Positions 1 through 7,820 of a stretch of DNA of 64,000 nucleotides are shown one piece after another. A program made the translations under genes and the position numbers. A model generated the notes under the pieces. It saw only the letters and a program-made list of their open reading frames with translations. It was not told the origin of the DNA and made no database searches. Source of the DNA: Mycolicibacter sp. MU0083 (GTDB lineage Bacteria; Actinomycetota; Actinomycetes; Mycobacteriales; Mycobacteriaceae). The stretch covers positions 1,612,001 through 1,676,000 of the forward strand of contig NZ_OY726394.1 of the NCBI RefSeq assembly GCF_963378075.1. The letters are read 5' to 3'. The stretch's first letter is position 1; the number at the start of each line of letters is the position of its first letter.

Positions 1-1003
1 CGGCGTGCAGCAGGGCATCCCATTCGCGGCCCCACACCACCTTGATCACGTTCCAGCCCGCGCCACGGAAGAACGACTCCAGTTCCTGGATGATCTTGCC
101 GTTGCCGCGCACCGGGCCGTCGAGACGTTGCAGGTTGCAGTTGATGACGAAGGTCAGGTTGTCCAGGCCCTCCAGTGCCCCCATCTGCAGCAGGCCGCGG
201 CTTTCGGGTTCGTCCATCTCGCCGTCGCCCAGAAAGCACCACACGTGCTGGTCGGAGGTGTCCTTGATGCCCCGGTCGTGCAGGTAGTGGTTGAACCGGG
301 CCTGGTAGATGGCGTTCATCGGCCCCAGGCCCATCGACACCGTGGGGAATTCCCAGAAGTCGGGCATCAGGCGCGGGTGCGGGTAGGAGGGCAGGCCGCC
401 GCCGGGGTGGCTGTGCTCCTGGCGGAAGCCGTCGAGTTGATGGGTGCTCAGTCGGCCCTCGAGGAAGGCGCGGGCATAGATGCCGGGGGAGGCGTGGCCC
501 TGGATGAACACCTGGTCGCCGCCGCCGGGGTGGTCCTTGCCGCGGAAGAAGTGGTTGAAACCGACCTCATAGAGCGTCGAGGAGGATGCGTAGGTGGAGA
601 TGTGGCCGCCCACGCCGACGCCGGGACGTTGGGCGCGGTGCACCATCACCGCGGCGTTCCAGCGGATCCAACGGCGGTAACGGCGCTCGGTCTCCTCGTC
701 GCCGGGGAACCAGGGCTCCAGTTCGGTCGGGATGGTGTTGACGTAGTCGGTGGAGGTCAGTGCGGGGATCGCGACGCGCTGTTCCCCGGCGCGTTCGAGC
801 AGCCGCAACATCAGGTAGCGGGCGCGGGCCGGGCCGGACCGCGCGAGCAGTTCGTCGAACGACTCCAACCACTCGGAGGTCTCTTCGGAGTCGATATCGG
901 GCAGGTACGACGCCACACCTTCGCGGATCACCCTTACTCGGTCGGATTCGCCTGTGGTGCTTGGCTTTTTGGCCAGGTCCTGATTTGCGGCCTCAGTGCT
1001 CAA
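1..1003 (-). CDS. aceE: Pyruvate dehydrogenase E1 component AceE (5' part, gene runs off the window start)
   Basis: The N-terminal ~334 residues of the homodimeric pyruvate dehydrogenase E1 are visible. This enzyme decarboxylates pyruvate with thiamine diphosphate and passes the acetyl group to the lipoyl domain of E2 (DlaT, encoded at 30.7 kb). Residues match mycobacterial AceE nearly throughout, for example [48 protein letters not shown] and the ThDP/Mg motif region [18 protein letters not shown] start at 1003 is chosen because an AAGGAG ribosome site lies 7 nt upstream (1011-1016) and the ATG a few bases upstream runs straight into a stop. It is divergent from the lipoprotein gene; about 190 bp between them must hold both promoters. 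The family is ~900 residues, so roughly two thirds is missing because of the window edge. Confidence 0.96.
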   Translation of the reverse strand, partial: MSTEAANQDLAKKPSTTGESDRVRVIREGVASYLPDIDSEETSEWLESFDELLARSGPARARYLMLRLLERAGEQRVAIPALTSTDYVNTIPTELEPWFPGDEETERRYRRWIRWNAAVMVHRAQRPGVGVGGHISTYASSSTLYEVGFNHFFRGKDHPGGGDQVFIQGHASPGIYARAFLEGRLSTHQLDGFRQEHSHPGGGLPSYPHPRLMPDFWEFPTVSMGLGPMNAIYQARFNHYLHDRGIKDTSDQHVWCFLGDGEMDEPESRGLLQMGALEGLDNLTFVINCNLQRLDGPVRGNGKIIQELESFFRGAGWNVIKVVWGREWDALLHA

Positions 1004-1190
1004 CGCATTGCTCCTTGGTTCGGAGGACAAGATGTGTCTCCCGGCTTGTGGCTGGGATGACACCGGCCCGATTGTTTTATCGGTCTGTCTTTTCTATCCT
1101 GCCCCACGCGGTCGCCGACCGGCGGTGGGTGAGTGGCCGCAGGTGGGTTGATCTCGGCCCGGTGAGCGGTACGCGGTAACGTTTGAAGTT

Positions 1191-1766
1191 GTGCTGATCG
1201 GATGGCGGACCGCTTCGCGCGTGCGAAGGCGGCGACACGCCCGAGTCGGCGCATTGGTGGCCGGTGGAGTCGCGGCGATCGCTATGGGCGTCGTCGGCTG
1301 TACCAGCATCATCGGTGGTACCCCGGAGGCGGACGTCTCGGAAGCCCCGGCGTATCGGTCCTCGGTGTCGGCGTCGGAGGCGACGTCGAGCATCCGCGAG
1401 ACCCAGCGTCAGCATTCGATGACGACTCAGGCGATACGCGGTGCGTGTGGACGGTTCGTCTCCAGCAGCAGTGATGCTGTCGATGTGGTGAACCGGTACG
1501 TCGAAGCGTTCAACAACGGCGGGGACATCCCCGGAACCGCCGGGCCTGCGGTGGAGGCGCTCAATCGCAGTGCCGACGAGGTCGCCAAGGCGATCAACGA
1601 GAAGCTGTCCTCGGAGTTGGTGGATGCGTTCAACACCTATGCCGAGGCTGCACGGGGTGTTGCTACAGCGATTTCGGCCAAGGCGCCGGTGTCGGTGTAC
1701 AACGCCCGCAAAGATGAACTCAATCGCGCCAGGGAGAAGGGGATCCAGCTGTGCAAAGCATTCTGA
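1191..1766 (+). CDS. Putative lipoprotein, Rv2240c-like position
   Basis: A 191-residue secreted protein of unknown function. The N-terminus has an Arg-rich stretch (residues 10-18), a hydrophobic segment (20-35) and a lipobox VVGC with the acylated Cys at residue 37, so it should be anchored on the outer face of the plasma membrane. The mature part is polar and helix-prone, with one further Cys pair (ACGRF near residue 85 and LCKAF at the C-terminus) that could form a disulfide. It occupies the position of M. tuberculosis Rv2240c next to aceE and upstream of the DUF3052 gene. The GTG start at 1191 is the only one that keeps the Arg-rich n-region; no strong ribosome site precedes it, so the start is uncertain. 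Confidence 0.75.
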   Translation: MLIGWRTASRVRRRRHARVGALVAGGVAAIAMGVVGCTSIIGGTPEADVSEAPAYRSSVSASEATSSIRETQRQHSMTTQAIRGACGRFVSSSSDAVDVVNRYVEAFNNGGDIPGTAGPAVEALNRSADEVAKAINEKLSSELVDAFNTYAEAARGVATAISAKAPVSVYNARKDELNRAREKGIQLCKAF

Positions 1767-1850
1767 ACCCCATGCTCAGCGCCAGCATGCGTAGCTGTGC
1801 AACGATACTCCCTAACATACGACGCGCTGACGATCGAAGGAGGTCGCACG

Positions 1851-2273
1851 GTGGTCGCGGCGGATAACGCCCCGAGCTTCGCCCGCAAACTGGGCATCGA
1901 AAGCAAACAGTTGGTCCAGGAGTTCGGCTGGGACGACGACGCCGACGACGACATCCGTGCCGATGTCGAAGAGGCTTCCGGTAGTGAACTGCTCGATGAG
2001 GACACCGATGAGGTGGTCGACGTCGTGCTGCTGTGGTGGCGCGACGGCGACGGCGATCTGGTGGATACGTTGATGGACGCGATCACCGCGCTGGCCGACG
2101 ACGGCGTGATCTGGGTGCTGACGCCCAAGACCGGCAGGTCGGGCCATGTCCAGCCCGCCGAGATCGCCGAGGCGGCGCCGACGGCGGGGCTGATGCCGAC
2201 CTCGTCGGTGAATCTGGGGGACTGGAGCGCCAGCCGGCTGGTGCAGCCCAAGTCGCGGTCGGGCAAGCGCTGA
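1851..2273 (+). CDS. DUF3052 family protein (Rv2239c-like)
   Basis: A 140-residue acidic protein of the DUF3052 family found across actinobacteria; function unknown. The family core is recognisable: a KLGI segment, FGWDDDADDDIRADVE, then a hydrophobic strand VVDVVLLWWRDGDGDLVD and VIWVLTPKTGR near the C-terminus. An in-frame start at 1797 would lengthen it by 18 residues, but GTG at 1851 is preceded by a near-perfect GAAGGAGG site (1836-1843), so 1851 is preferred. Its TGA stop shares a base with the ahpE ATG (TGATG at 2271-2275), implying translational coupling with the peroxiredoxin, the same arrangement as Rv2239c-Rv2238c. Confidence 0.88.
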   Translation: MVAADNAPSFARKLGIESKQLVQEFGWDDDADDDIRADVEEASGSELLDEDTDEVVDVVLLWWRDGDGDLVDTLMDAITALADDGVIWVLTPKTGRSGHVQPAEIAEAAPTAGLMPTSSVNLGDWSASRLVQPKSRSGKR

Positions 2274-2734
2274 TGCTGGAGGTCGGCGCGCAGGCACCGG
2301 ACTTCGCGCTCAAGGACCAGAACCAGCAGTTGGTGACGCTGAGCAGCTTCCGGGGTGCCAAGAACGTGCTGGTGGTGTTCTTCCCGCTGGCGTTCACCGG
2401 TATCTGCCAGGGCGAGCTCGACCAGTTGCGCGACCACCTGCCCAGCTACGTCAACGACGACAGCGTGGCCCTGGCGATCTCGGTGGGCCCGCCGCCCACC
2501 CACAAGATCTGGGCGACCGAGAGCGGCTTTCTGTTCCCGGTGCTGTCGGACTTCTGGCCGCACGGTGCGGTGAGCCAGGACTACGGGGTGTTCAACGCCG
2601 AGACCGGCTTTCCCAACCGGGGCACGTTCGTCATCGACAAGGCCGGCATCATCCGGTTCGCCGAGATGAAGCAGCCCGGTGAGTCGCGTGACCAGCAACT
2701 CTGGCTCGACGCCCTGGAAGCCCTGAAAGCCTGA
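2273..2734 (+). CDS. ahpE: One-cysteine peroxiredoxin AhpE
   Basis: A 153-residue thiol peroxidase, exactly the length of M. tuberculosis AhpE (Rv2238c) and nearly identical over long stretches. It reduces hydroperoxides, preferring fatty-acid hydroperoxides and peroxynitrite, and is recycled by mycothiol/mycoredoxin in this family. The peroxidatic Cys is Cys45 in PLAFTGIC; there is no resolving Cys, as in the 1-Cys AhpE group. The conserved NRGTFVIDKAG strand and GVF segment follow. The start overlaps the DUF3052 stop; longer in-frame starts upstream lie inside DUF3052 in another frame and are rejected. A structured repeat/hairpin follows the stop. Confidence 0.97.
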   Translation: MLEVGAQAPDFALKDQNQQLVTLSSFRGAKNVLVVFFPLAFTGICQGELDQLRDHLPSYVNDDSVALAISVGPPPTHKIWATESGFLFPVLSDFWPHGAVSQDYGVFNAETGFPNRGTFVIDKAGIIRFAEMKQPGESRDQQLWLDALEALKA

Positions 2735-2743
2735 GCCCCTCAC

Positions 2744-2807
2744 CGGCGAGCGCGCGTGTCTGTACGCCGACACGCCGCCCGCGGCGGCATTCTGTGCACG
2801 CTCGTCG
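2744..2807. repeat. Structured palindromic intergenic element after ahpE, possible terminator
   Basis: Read directly from the sequence: an imperfect outer stem (CGGCGAGCGCG at 2744-2754 against the complement of 2797-2807) encloses two perfect hairpins, GCGTGTC/GACACGC (2754-2760 with 2769-2775, 8-nt loop) and GCCGCC/GGCGGC (2774-2779 with 2783-2788). It sits 10 nt after the ahpE stop and 58 nt before tRNA-Val. A three-way-junction fold of this kind suggests a dispersed intergenic repeat or a factor-independent terminator without a U tract. Only one copy is present in this window, so repeat status is inference. Confidence 0.5.
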
Positions 2808-2864
2808 CGGGGTAGTGGCCGTTTTGGGTCTGGGGTACCGATCCGGGTAACCTGCCCGAGGCAG

Positions 2865-2939
2865 GGGCGCGTAGCTCAGGGGTAGAGCTCTGGTTTTACA
2901 CACCAGCGGTCGGCGGTTCGAAACCGTCCGCGCCCACCA
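2865..2939 (+). tRNA. tRNA-Val(TAC)
   Basis: A full cloverleaf folds. The acceptor stem is GGGCGCG (2865-2871) with CGCGCCC (2929-2935), discriminator A and an encoded CCA (2937-2939). The D arm is GCTC/GAGC, the anticodon stem CTGGT/ACCAG with a seven-base loop TTTACAC, and the T arm carries TTCGAAA. Anticodon positions 34-36 are TAC, reading GUA valine codons, which are rare in this GC-rich genome. A valine tRNA next to ahpE is also the M. tuberculosis arrangement. Confidence 0.96.
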
Positions 2940-2952
2940 GAATCAAGGCGGC

Positions 2953-3816
2953 TCAGCCCAAGGCGTCGGCCAGCCGGCGCCACTGCTGACGCGGGAAGGC
3001 GCGCGGGTCGGCGTCGAGCATCTGCACGCAGACGTGATCGGCGCCGGCCGCATGGTGTTCGGCGACCCGGCCGAGCACGGTCTCCGGGGTGCCCCAGGCG
3101 ATGATCGCGTCGAACAACCGGTCGCTGACGTCGGCGATGTCCTCCTCGGAGAAGCCCGTCCGCAGCAGGTTGTTGGCGTAGTTGGGCAGCGCCAGGTAAG
3201 AGGCCAGCCACGGAACACCGATCTCGCGCGCCTCCTCGCGACTGGAACAGAAGATCGCGGTCTGCTCGGGCAACAGCAGCGGGCCGACACCGAGTTGCTC
3301 GCGGGCGAAGCGGGTGTGGTCGGGAGTGACCAGATACGGGTGCGCGCCGCGACTGCGGGCGGCGGCCAGATCCAGCATCTTCGGGCCGAGTGCGGCAAGC
3401 ACACGGGACTGCACCGGGACGGGCGTCTCCGCGGCGTCCAGGCCGTCGAGGAAGGTGGCCGTCGCGTGCAGCGGCCGACGGTAGCGGCCGGGTTCGCGAG
3501 AGTCGATCAGCGGGGCATGACTGACCCCGATGCCGAGCAGGAAGCGGTCACCGTGTTCGGCGGTCAGCGAGGCGTGCGACGCGGCGACATCGGCGGGCTC
3601 ATGCATCCACAGGTTCAGGATGCCGGTGGCGATCACCACCTGCCGGGTGGCCGCCAACAGGTTGGCCACCGACTCCAACACCGGGCCGCCGACATCGGGG
3701 ATCCACAGCGCGCCGAAGCCCAGCTCCTCCAATTCGGCGGCCGCTTCGGCGGCCTCACCCTGGTCGCCGTAGCGCAGCGACGCACTCCAGATCCCGACAC
3801 CCGAAAGGTTCACCAT
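2953..3816 (-). CDS. LLM-class F420-dependent oxidoreductase (TIGR03620-like)
   Basis: A 287-residue protein of the luciferase-like monooxygenase superfamily, the TIM-barrel group that in mycobacteria usually binds coenzyme F420. Visible family features: an N-terminal strand GVGIWSASLRYGD, ELEELGFGALWIPDVGG, the VVIATGILNLW strand, RFLLGIGVSHAPL, and the C-terminal GTPETVLGRVAEHHAAGADHV segment. The substrate cannot be deduced. It ends 13 bp from the tRNA-Val gene in the opposite direction and starts upstream of surf1 on the same strand with a 35-bp gap. In M. tuberculosis cobD lies near here; it is absent from this interval. Confidence 0.85.
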   Translation of the reverse strand: MVNLSGVGIWSASLRYGDQGEAAEAAAELEELGFGALWIPDVGGPVLESVANLLAATRQVVIATGILNLWMHEPADVAASHASLTAEHGDRFLLGIGVSHAPLIDSREPGRYRRPLHATATFLDGLDAAETPVPVQSRVLAALGPKMLDLAAARSRGAHPYLVTPDHTRFAREQLGVGPLLLPEQTAIFCSSREEAREIGVPWLASYLALPNYANNLLRTGFSEEDIADVSDRLFDAIIAWGTPETVLGRVAEHHAAGADHVCVQMLDADPRAFPRQQWRRLADALG

Positions 3817-3850
3817 GGCCCCAGAATGGCACAGCGCCCGGTGGTGTGGC

Positions 3851-4687
3851 CTACCGGCGGCGTCCGTACCGGTCGGCGAGCTTCTGCTCGACGGTCATCG
3901 GTGGGGGTTCGTCGCCGTCGGCGGAGCCGGCTTCGGTCGGCTGGCTTTCCGCCCGGCGGGCCCGCAACTCGGCGAACGCGAAATAGCCCAGTCCGATCGG
4001 TGCCAGGATGCCGAACGCGATCCACTGGATCCCGTAGGACAGAAACGGCCCGTTGTCGCGGCGCGGCAGTGCGATGACACCCAGCCCGCCGGGCTGGTCC
4101 TCACCCAGTTGGAGGTAGGTCCCGGTCAGCGGCACGCCGGTGAACGCCGCGATCTGCTCGGTGTTGATCGAGTACACCTGGCGAAAACCGTTGGCGGTGA
4201 ACGGGGCCTTGTCCGGAACCGCGCCCTGGGGATCCCGCAGGCGCGCGATCAGGGTGACCTCCGAATCCGGCGGCGGCGGAATCTCGGGCAGCCGCGAACC
4301 GCCGTCTTCGGTGCGTACATAGCCGCGGTTCACCAGCACCGTCGGACCGCCCTTGACGGCGAACGGGGTCAGCACCTCTACCGCGGGCATCCCGTCGATC
4401 ACCCGCAACCGCACCAGCACCTGTGCTTCGGGGCGGTAGCGTCCGGTGGCCGTCACCGGGCGCCACTGCTCGTCGGGCGCCGACGAATCCTGATGCGGCA
4501 GCAGCGTTGTCAGCGGCACCGGTTCCGCTGTCAGGGCGTGCTCCAGCTGACTGTTGGCGCGTGAGGTGGTGGTGTTCTTCCCCAGCTGCCATGGCGCCAG
4601 CACCGTGAAGCACAGGTAGGCGAAGCCCAGCACCACCGCCGCCAGAGCCAGCCAGCTCGGGCGTAGCAGGAAGGCCAGGCGTCGCAT
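3851..4687 (-). CDS. SURF1 family protein, cytochrome c oxidase assembly
   Basis: A 278-residue membrane protein of the SURF1 family (Rv2235-like), which assists maturation of the aa3 oxidase whose subunits CtaC, CtaE and CtaF are encoded later in this window. One transmembrane segment lies near the N-terminus (about 12-30) and a second near residue 220-240 (GIQWIAFGILAPIGLGYFAF), bracketing the periplasmic domain with LVNRGYV and VYSIN. The C-terminus is a cytoplasmic charged tail ending EQKLADRYGRRR. The ATG at 4687 overlaps the ptpA stop (ATGA), which fixes the start; a longer open frame upstream only shadows ptpA. Confidence 0.93.
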   Translation of the reverse strand: MRRLAFLLRPSWLALAAVVLGFAYLCFTVLAPWQLGKNTTTSRANSQLEHALTAEPVPLTTLLPHQDSSAPDEQWRPVTATGRYRPEAQVLVRLRVIDGMPAVEVLTPFAVKGGPTVLVNRGYVRTEDGGSRLPEIPPPPDSEVTLIARLRDPQGAVPDKAPFTANGFRQVYSINTEQIAAFTGVPLTGTYLQLGEDQPGGLGVIALPRRDNGPFLSYGIQWIAFGILAPIGLGYFAFAELRARRAESQPTEAGSADGDEPPPMTVEQKLADRYGRRR

Positions 4688-5181
4688 CAACCGTCCCGAC
4701 CCGGTGCCAGCTGGGCGTCGACCCAATCGTGCAGACCCGGCAGCGACGCCGCGATGACGGTGAAGGCCTGCACGAAGTCGTCGTGGTCGCCGTAGTAGGG
4801 GTCGTCGACGTCGGGTACGGCCGCGCCCGAACGCGGGTCGAAGGACCGCAGCATGCGGATCCGCTCGGCGGGAATCCCCAGCCCCTGGAGCAGCCCGACG
4901 TGGTTGCGCCCCAGCGCGATCACCAGGTCGGCGGACTCGTGCTCGGGACCGACCTGGGCGGCGCGATGCTCCACCGGATAGCCGTTGTCGCGCAGCACCC
5001 GGTTGGTGCGTTCGTCGGCACCCTTGCCGACATGCCAGTCCGCGGTACCGGCGCTGCTCACGCGCACCAGGTCGCCCAAGCCGCGCTGTGCGAGCTGGTG
5101 GGCGAACATCTTCTCGGCCATCGGCGAGCGGCAGATGTTGCCGGTACACACGAACGTGACATGCAGTGCCGGATCAGACAC
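4687..5181 (-). CDS. ptpA: Low-molecular-weight protein tyrosine phosphatase PtpA
   Basis: A 164-residue LMW-PTP. The P-loop is CTGNICRS with nucleophile Cys12 and Arg18, one residue later than in M. tuberculosis PtpA. The general-acid loop DPYYGDHDDF near the C-terminus carries the Asp and the two adjacent Tyr residues that PtkA phosphorylates in M. tuberculosis. In pathogens PtpA is secreted and blocks phagosome maturation; whether that holds here is unknown. The GTG start at 5181 has a GGGAGGT site 5 nt upstream (5187-5193). The ptkA stop lies 8 bp inside the gene start and its own stop overlaps surf1, so the three form an operon. Confidence 0.96.
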   Translation of the reverse strand: MSDPALHVTFVCTGNICRSPMAEKMFAHQLAQRGLGDLVRVSSAGTADWHVGKGADERTNRVLRDNGYPVEHRAAQVGPEHESADLVIALGRNHVGLLQGLGIPAERIRMLRSFDPRSGAAVPDVDDPYYGDHDDFVQAFTVIAASLPGLHDWVDAQLAPGRDG

Positions 5182-5869
5182 CGAGTACCTCCCGTAGTTC
5201 GGAGACGGTCTGCACGCGGGCGATCGGACCGTCGGGACAAGGAACAGGGCCGTCACCATCGCCGTCGGCGACGTCGGCGTAGTCGGAGCGCCCGTAGCCC
5301 CAGCCGACCAAGACGGTGTCGATGCCGTGCGCGGCGGCACCGTCGACGTCATGGCGCCGGTCGCCGACCATCAGCACCCGCTCGGGCAGCGGGGACAACT
5401 GTTGCAGGGCATGACTCACCACGTCGGCTTTGGCGGCCCGGACGCCGTCGACACTGGCCCCGGCCACCACCTCGAAATAGCCGTCGAGCCCGAAATGAGC
5501 GAGGATCCGGCGCGCGGTGGGCTCGACCTTGGAGGTCGCCACGGCCAACCGGATCCCGGCCGCCCGCAGGTCGTGCAGCAGCTCGGACACCCCGTCGAAG
5601 ACGGTGTTCATCTTCCACCCGCGGCTGGTGTAGTCGGCCCGGTAGGCGGCCATCGCCGTCTCGGCCCGCGCGCCCAGACCCATCGCGGCCAGCGTGTGGT
5701 GCATCGGCGGGCCGACCAGCCGCTGGGCGAGATCACCCTCGGGGATCGGAGCGCCGATCCGGCCCAGCGCATGGCGGAAGCTGGCGACGATCCCGGCGGC
5801 GGAGTCGGTCAAGGTGCCGTCCAGGTCGAAGATCACCAGTTCGGCGGCGGCGGTGCCGGTGCGTGTCAC
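5174..5869 (-). CDS. ptkA: HAD-superfamily protein PtkA, protein tyrosine kinase
   Basis: A 231-residue haloacid-dehalogenase fold protein orthologous to PtkA (Rv2232), reported as the kinase that phosphorylates PtpA. HAD motif I is DLDGTLTDS (Asp15/Asp17), motif II is VATSK, and motif III/IV is [13 protein letters not shown]. The cap region [14 protein letters not shown] resembles phosphoglycolate phosphatases, an alternative activity. The GTG start at 5869 gives the conserved [20 protein letters not shown]-terminus. A start at 5956 would add 29 residues and overlap the divergent NIF3 gene; the M. tuberculosis protein does carry a longer N-terminus, so the start is uncertain. The end overlaps ptpA by 8 bp. 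Confidence 0.9.
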   Translation of the reverse strand: MTRTGTAAAELVIFDLDGTLTDSAAGIVASFRHALGRIGAPIPEGDLAQRLVGPPMHHTLAAMGLGARAETAMAAYRADYTSRGWKMNTVFDGVSELLHDLRAAGIRLAVATSKVEPTARRILAHFGLDGYFEVVAGASVDGVRAAKADVVSHALQQLSPLPERVLMVGDRRHDVDGAAAHGIDTVLVGWGYGRSDYADVADGDGDGPVPCPDGPIARVQTVSELREVLGV

Positions 5870-5930
5870 GGGTCCATTGTCCCCGACGTGGCCGGAGAGC
5901 TCGCCGGGTGGCGCACTACTGTCTTGCAGT

Positions 5931-7064
5931 GTGACCGCGAGGCTGGCTGACGTCATCGACGTACTGGATGCGGCCTACCCGCCCGGGTTGGCCCACTCCT
6001 GGGATTCCGTCGGGCTGGTCTGCGGTGACCCGGACGAGACGGTGAGTTCGGTGACCATCGCCGTCGACGCGACCGCTGCGGTGGTCGACGAGGTGCCCGC
6101 CGGCGGTCTGCTGCTGGCGCATCACCCGCTGCTGCTGCGCGGCGTGGACACCGTGGCGGCCAGCACCCCCAAGGGCTCGCTGGTGCATCGGCTGATCCGC
6201 AACGGCCGCGCCCTGTTCACCGCCCACACCAACGCCGATGCCGCCTCGCCCGGGGTGTCCGACGCGCTCGCCGACGCGCTGGGGCTGACCGTCGAGGCGG
6301 TTCTGGACCCCGCCGCTGCGGCGGTCGACACCGACAAATGGGTGATCTACACACCGGCGGCCTACGCCGACTCGGTGCGCGCTGCGGTGTTCGCCGCCGG
6401 CGCCGGCCAGATCGGCGACTACGCGCAGTGCAGCTGGAGCGTCCCGGGTACCGGCCAATTCCTGCCGGGCGACGGTGCGACGCCGGCCATCGGGCAGGTG
6501 GGTGCGGTGGAGCGCGTCGCCGAGGATCGCGTCGAAGTCGTGGCACCGGCGCGGGCCAGGGCGCGTATCCACGCGGCGCTGCGGGCCGCACACCCCTACG
6601 AGGAGCCGGCTTTCGACATCCTCGCGTTGCAGCCGCTGCCCGCCGGTGTCGGGATCGGCCGGATCGGGAGTCTGGCCGTTCCCGAGCCGTTGCACGACTT
6701 CGTCAACCGCGTCGCCGCGGTGCTGCCAGCCACGTCATGGGGGGTACGCGCCTCCGGTGATCCCGACCTGCAGGTCTCGCGGGTCGCGGTCTGCGGCGGC
6801 GCCGGCGATTCACTGCTGGACGCCGCGGCCGCCGCCGATGTCCAGGTCTACGTCACCGCGGACCTGCGGCATCATCCCGCCGACGAGCACTCCCGCCGGT
6901 CGCCGATGGCGTTGGTCGACGTGGCGCACTGGGCCAGTGAATACCCGTGGTGCACTCAAGCCGCCGATATACTGCGCTCGCATTTCGGTGCGACGTTGCC
7001 GGTGCACGTGAGCACGCTGCGCACTGACCCCTGGAACCTCGCGCACGAAGGAGACCGGCCATGA
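5931..7064 (+). CDS. NIF3-like dinuclear metal centre hexameric protein (YbgI/Rv2230c family)
   Basis: A 377-residue NIF3 family protein, often annotated as GTP cyclohydrolase 1 type 2 homolog though the function is unproven. Metal-ligand signatures are present at both ends: [12 protein letters not shown] near residue 70 and [11 protein letters not shown] near residue 330. The middle holds the extra YqfO-type insert (about 130-240) with the [12 protein letters not shown] signature. The GTG at 5931 starts the canonical [24 protein letters not shown]-terminus; the longer upstream frame is antisense to ptkA and is rejected. Its stop overlaps the ATG of the zinc-ribbon gene by 4 bp (ATGA), matching the conserved Rv2230c-Rv2229c-Rv2228c order. 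Confidence 0.92.
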   Translation: MTARLADVIDVLDAAYPPGLAHSWDSVGLVCGDPDETVSSVTIAVDATAAVVDEVPAGGLLLAHHPLLLRGVDTVAASTPKGSLVHRLIRNGRALFTAHTNADAASPGVSDALADALGLTVEAVLDPAAAAVDTDKWVIYTPAAYADSVRAAVFAAGAGQIGDYAQCSWSVPGTGQFLPGDGATPAIGQVGAVERVAEDRVEVVAPARARARIHAALRAAHPYEEPAFDILALQPLPAGVGIGRIGSLAVPEPLHDFVNRVAAVLPATSWGVRASGDPDLQVSRVAVCGGAGDSLLDAAAAADVQVYVTADLRHHPADEHSRRSPMALVDVAHWASEYPWCTQAADILRSHFGATLPVHVSTLRTDPWNLAHEGDRP

Positions 7065-7795
7065 AAGCCGAAGTAGCACAGCAACGTTCGCTACTCGAAT
7101 TGGCGGAGCTGGACGCCGAATTGGCCCGGATCGCCCACCGTGCCGGGCACCTGCCCGAGCAGCAGGAGCGCGAGCGTATCCAGGCCGATCAGGTCGCCGC
7201 CGCGGATCGGCTGGCGGCGTTGGAGCTGGCGCTGGAGGACTTGGACGCCCAGGCCGGTCGCCTGGAATCCGAGATCGACGCGGTGCGCCAGCGCGAGGAT
7301 CGCGACCGTGCGCTGCTGGATTCGAGCCAGACGAACGTCAAGCAGGTCGCCGACCTGCAGCACGAGCTGGAGACGCTGCAGAAACGTCAGTCCAGCCTGG
7401 AGGACTCGCTGCTGGAACTGATGGAGCAGCGGGAGCAACTGCAGACCCAGGCGGACGCCGAAGCGGCCGTCGTCGAGGGTCTGGCCGCCGACCTGGCCCG
7501 GGTCCAGGAGGCGGTGGACACCGCGCTGGCGGAGATCGAGACCACCCGCGCGCAGCGCGCCACCAGCCGTGACGAGTTGGTCGCGACGATCGGCGACGAA
7601 CTGCTGGCCCTCTATGAGCGGCAGCGGGCGTCGGCCGGGGTCGGCGCGGGACCGCTGCGCGGCGGCCAGTGTGGTGCCTGCCGGATCGAGATCGATCGCG
7701 GTGAGCTGGCCCGGATCTCGGCCGCCGAGCCCGACGAGGTGCTGCGCTGCCCCGAATGCAACGCGATCCTGTTGCGGGTCAAGGACTTCGGTTAG
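7061..7795 (+). CDS. Zinc-ribbon C4-type protein with long coiled coil (Rv2229c family)
   Basis: A 244-residue protein. Residues 1 to ~180 are a heptad-rich coiled coil full of Glu/Gln/Leu/Arg ([28 protein letters not shown]). The C-terminal zf-RING_7/C4 ribbon has Cys204-x2-Cys207 and Cys230-x2-Cys233 (CGAC, CPEC). Members in other bacteria (HP0958/FlgZ type) act as RNA or protein chaperones; here the role is unknown. It is coupled by ATGA overlap to the NIF3 gene and followed after 25 bp by the RNase H fusion, so the three are probably co-transcribed. Confidence 0.9.
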   Translation: MKAEVAQQRSLLELAELDAELARIAHRAGHLPEQQERERIQADQVAAADRLAALELALEDLDAQAGRLESEIDAVRQREDRDRALLDSSQTNVKQVADLQHELETLQKRQSSLEDSLLELMEQREQLQTQADAEAAVVEGLAADLARVQEAVDTALAEIETTRAQRATSRDELVATIGDELLALYERQRASAGVGAGPLRGGQCGACRIEIDRGELARISAAEPDEVLRCPECNAILLRVKDFG

Positions 7796-7820
7796 CGGCA
7801 TCGCTGGTGAGGGTCGTGGG

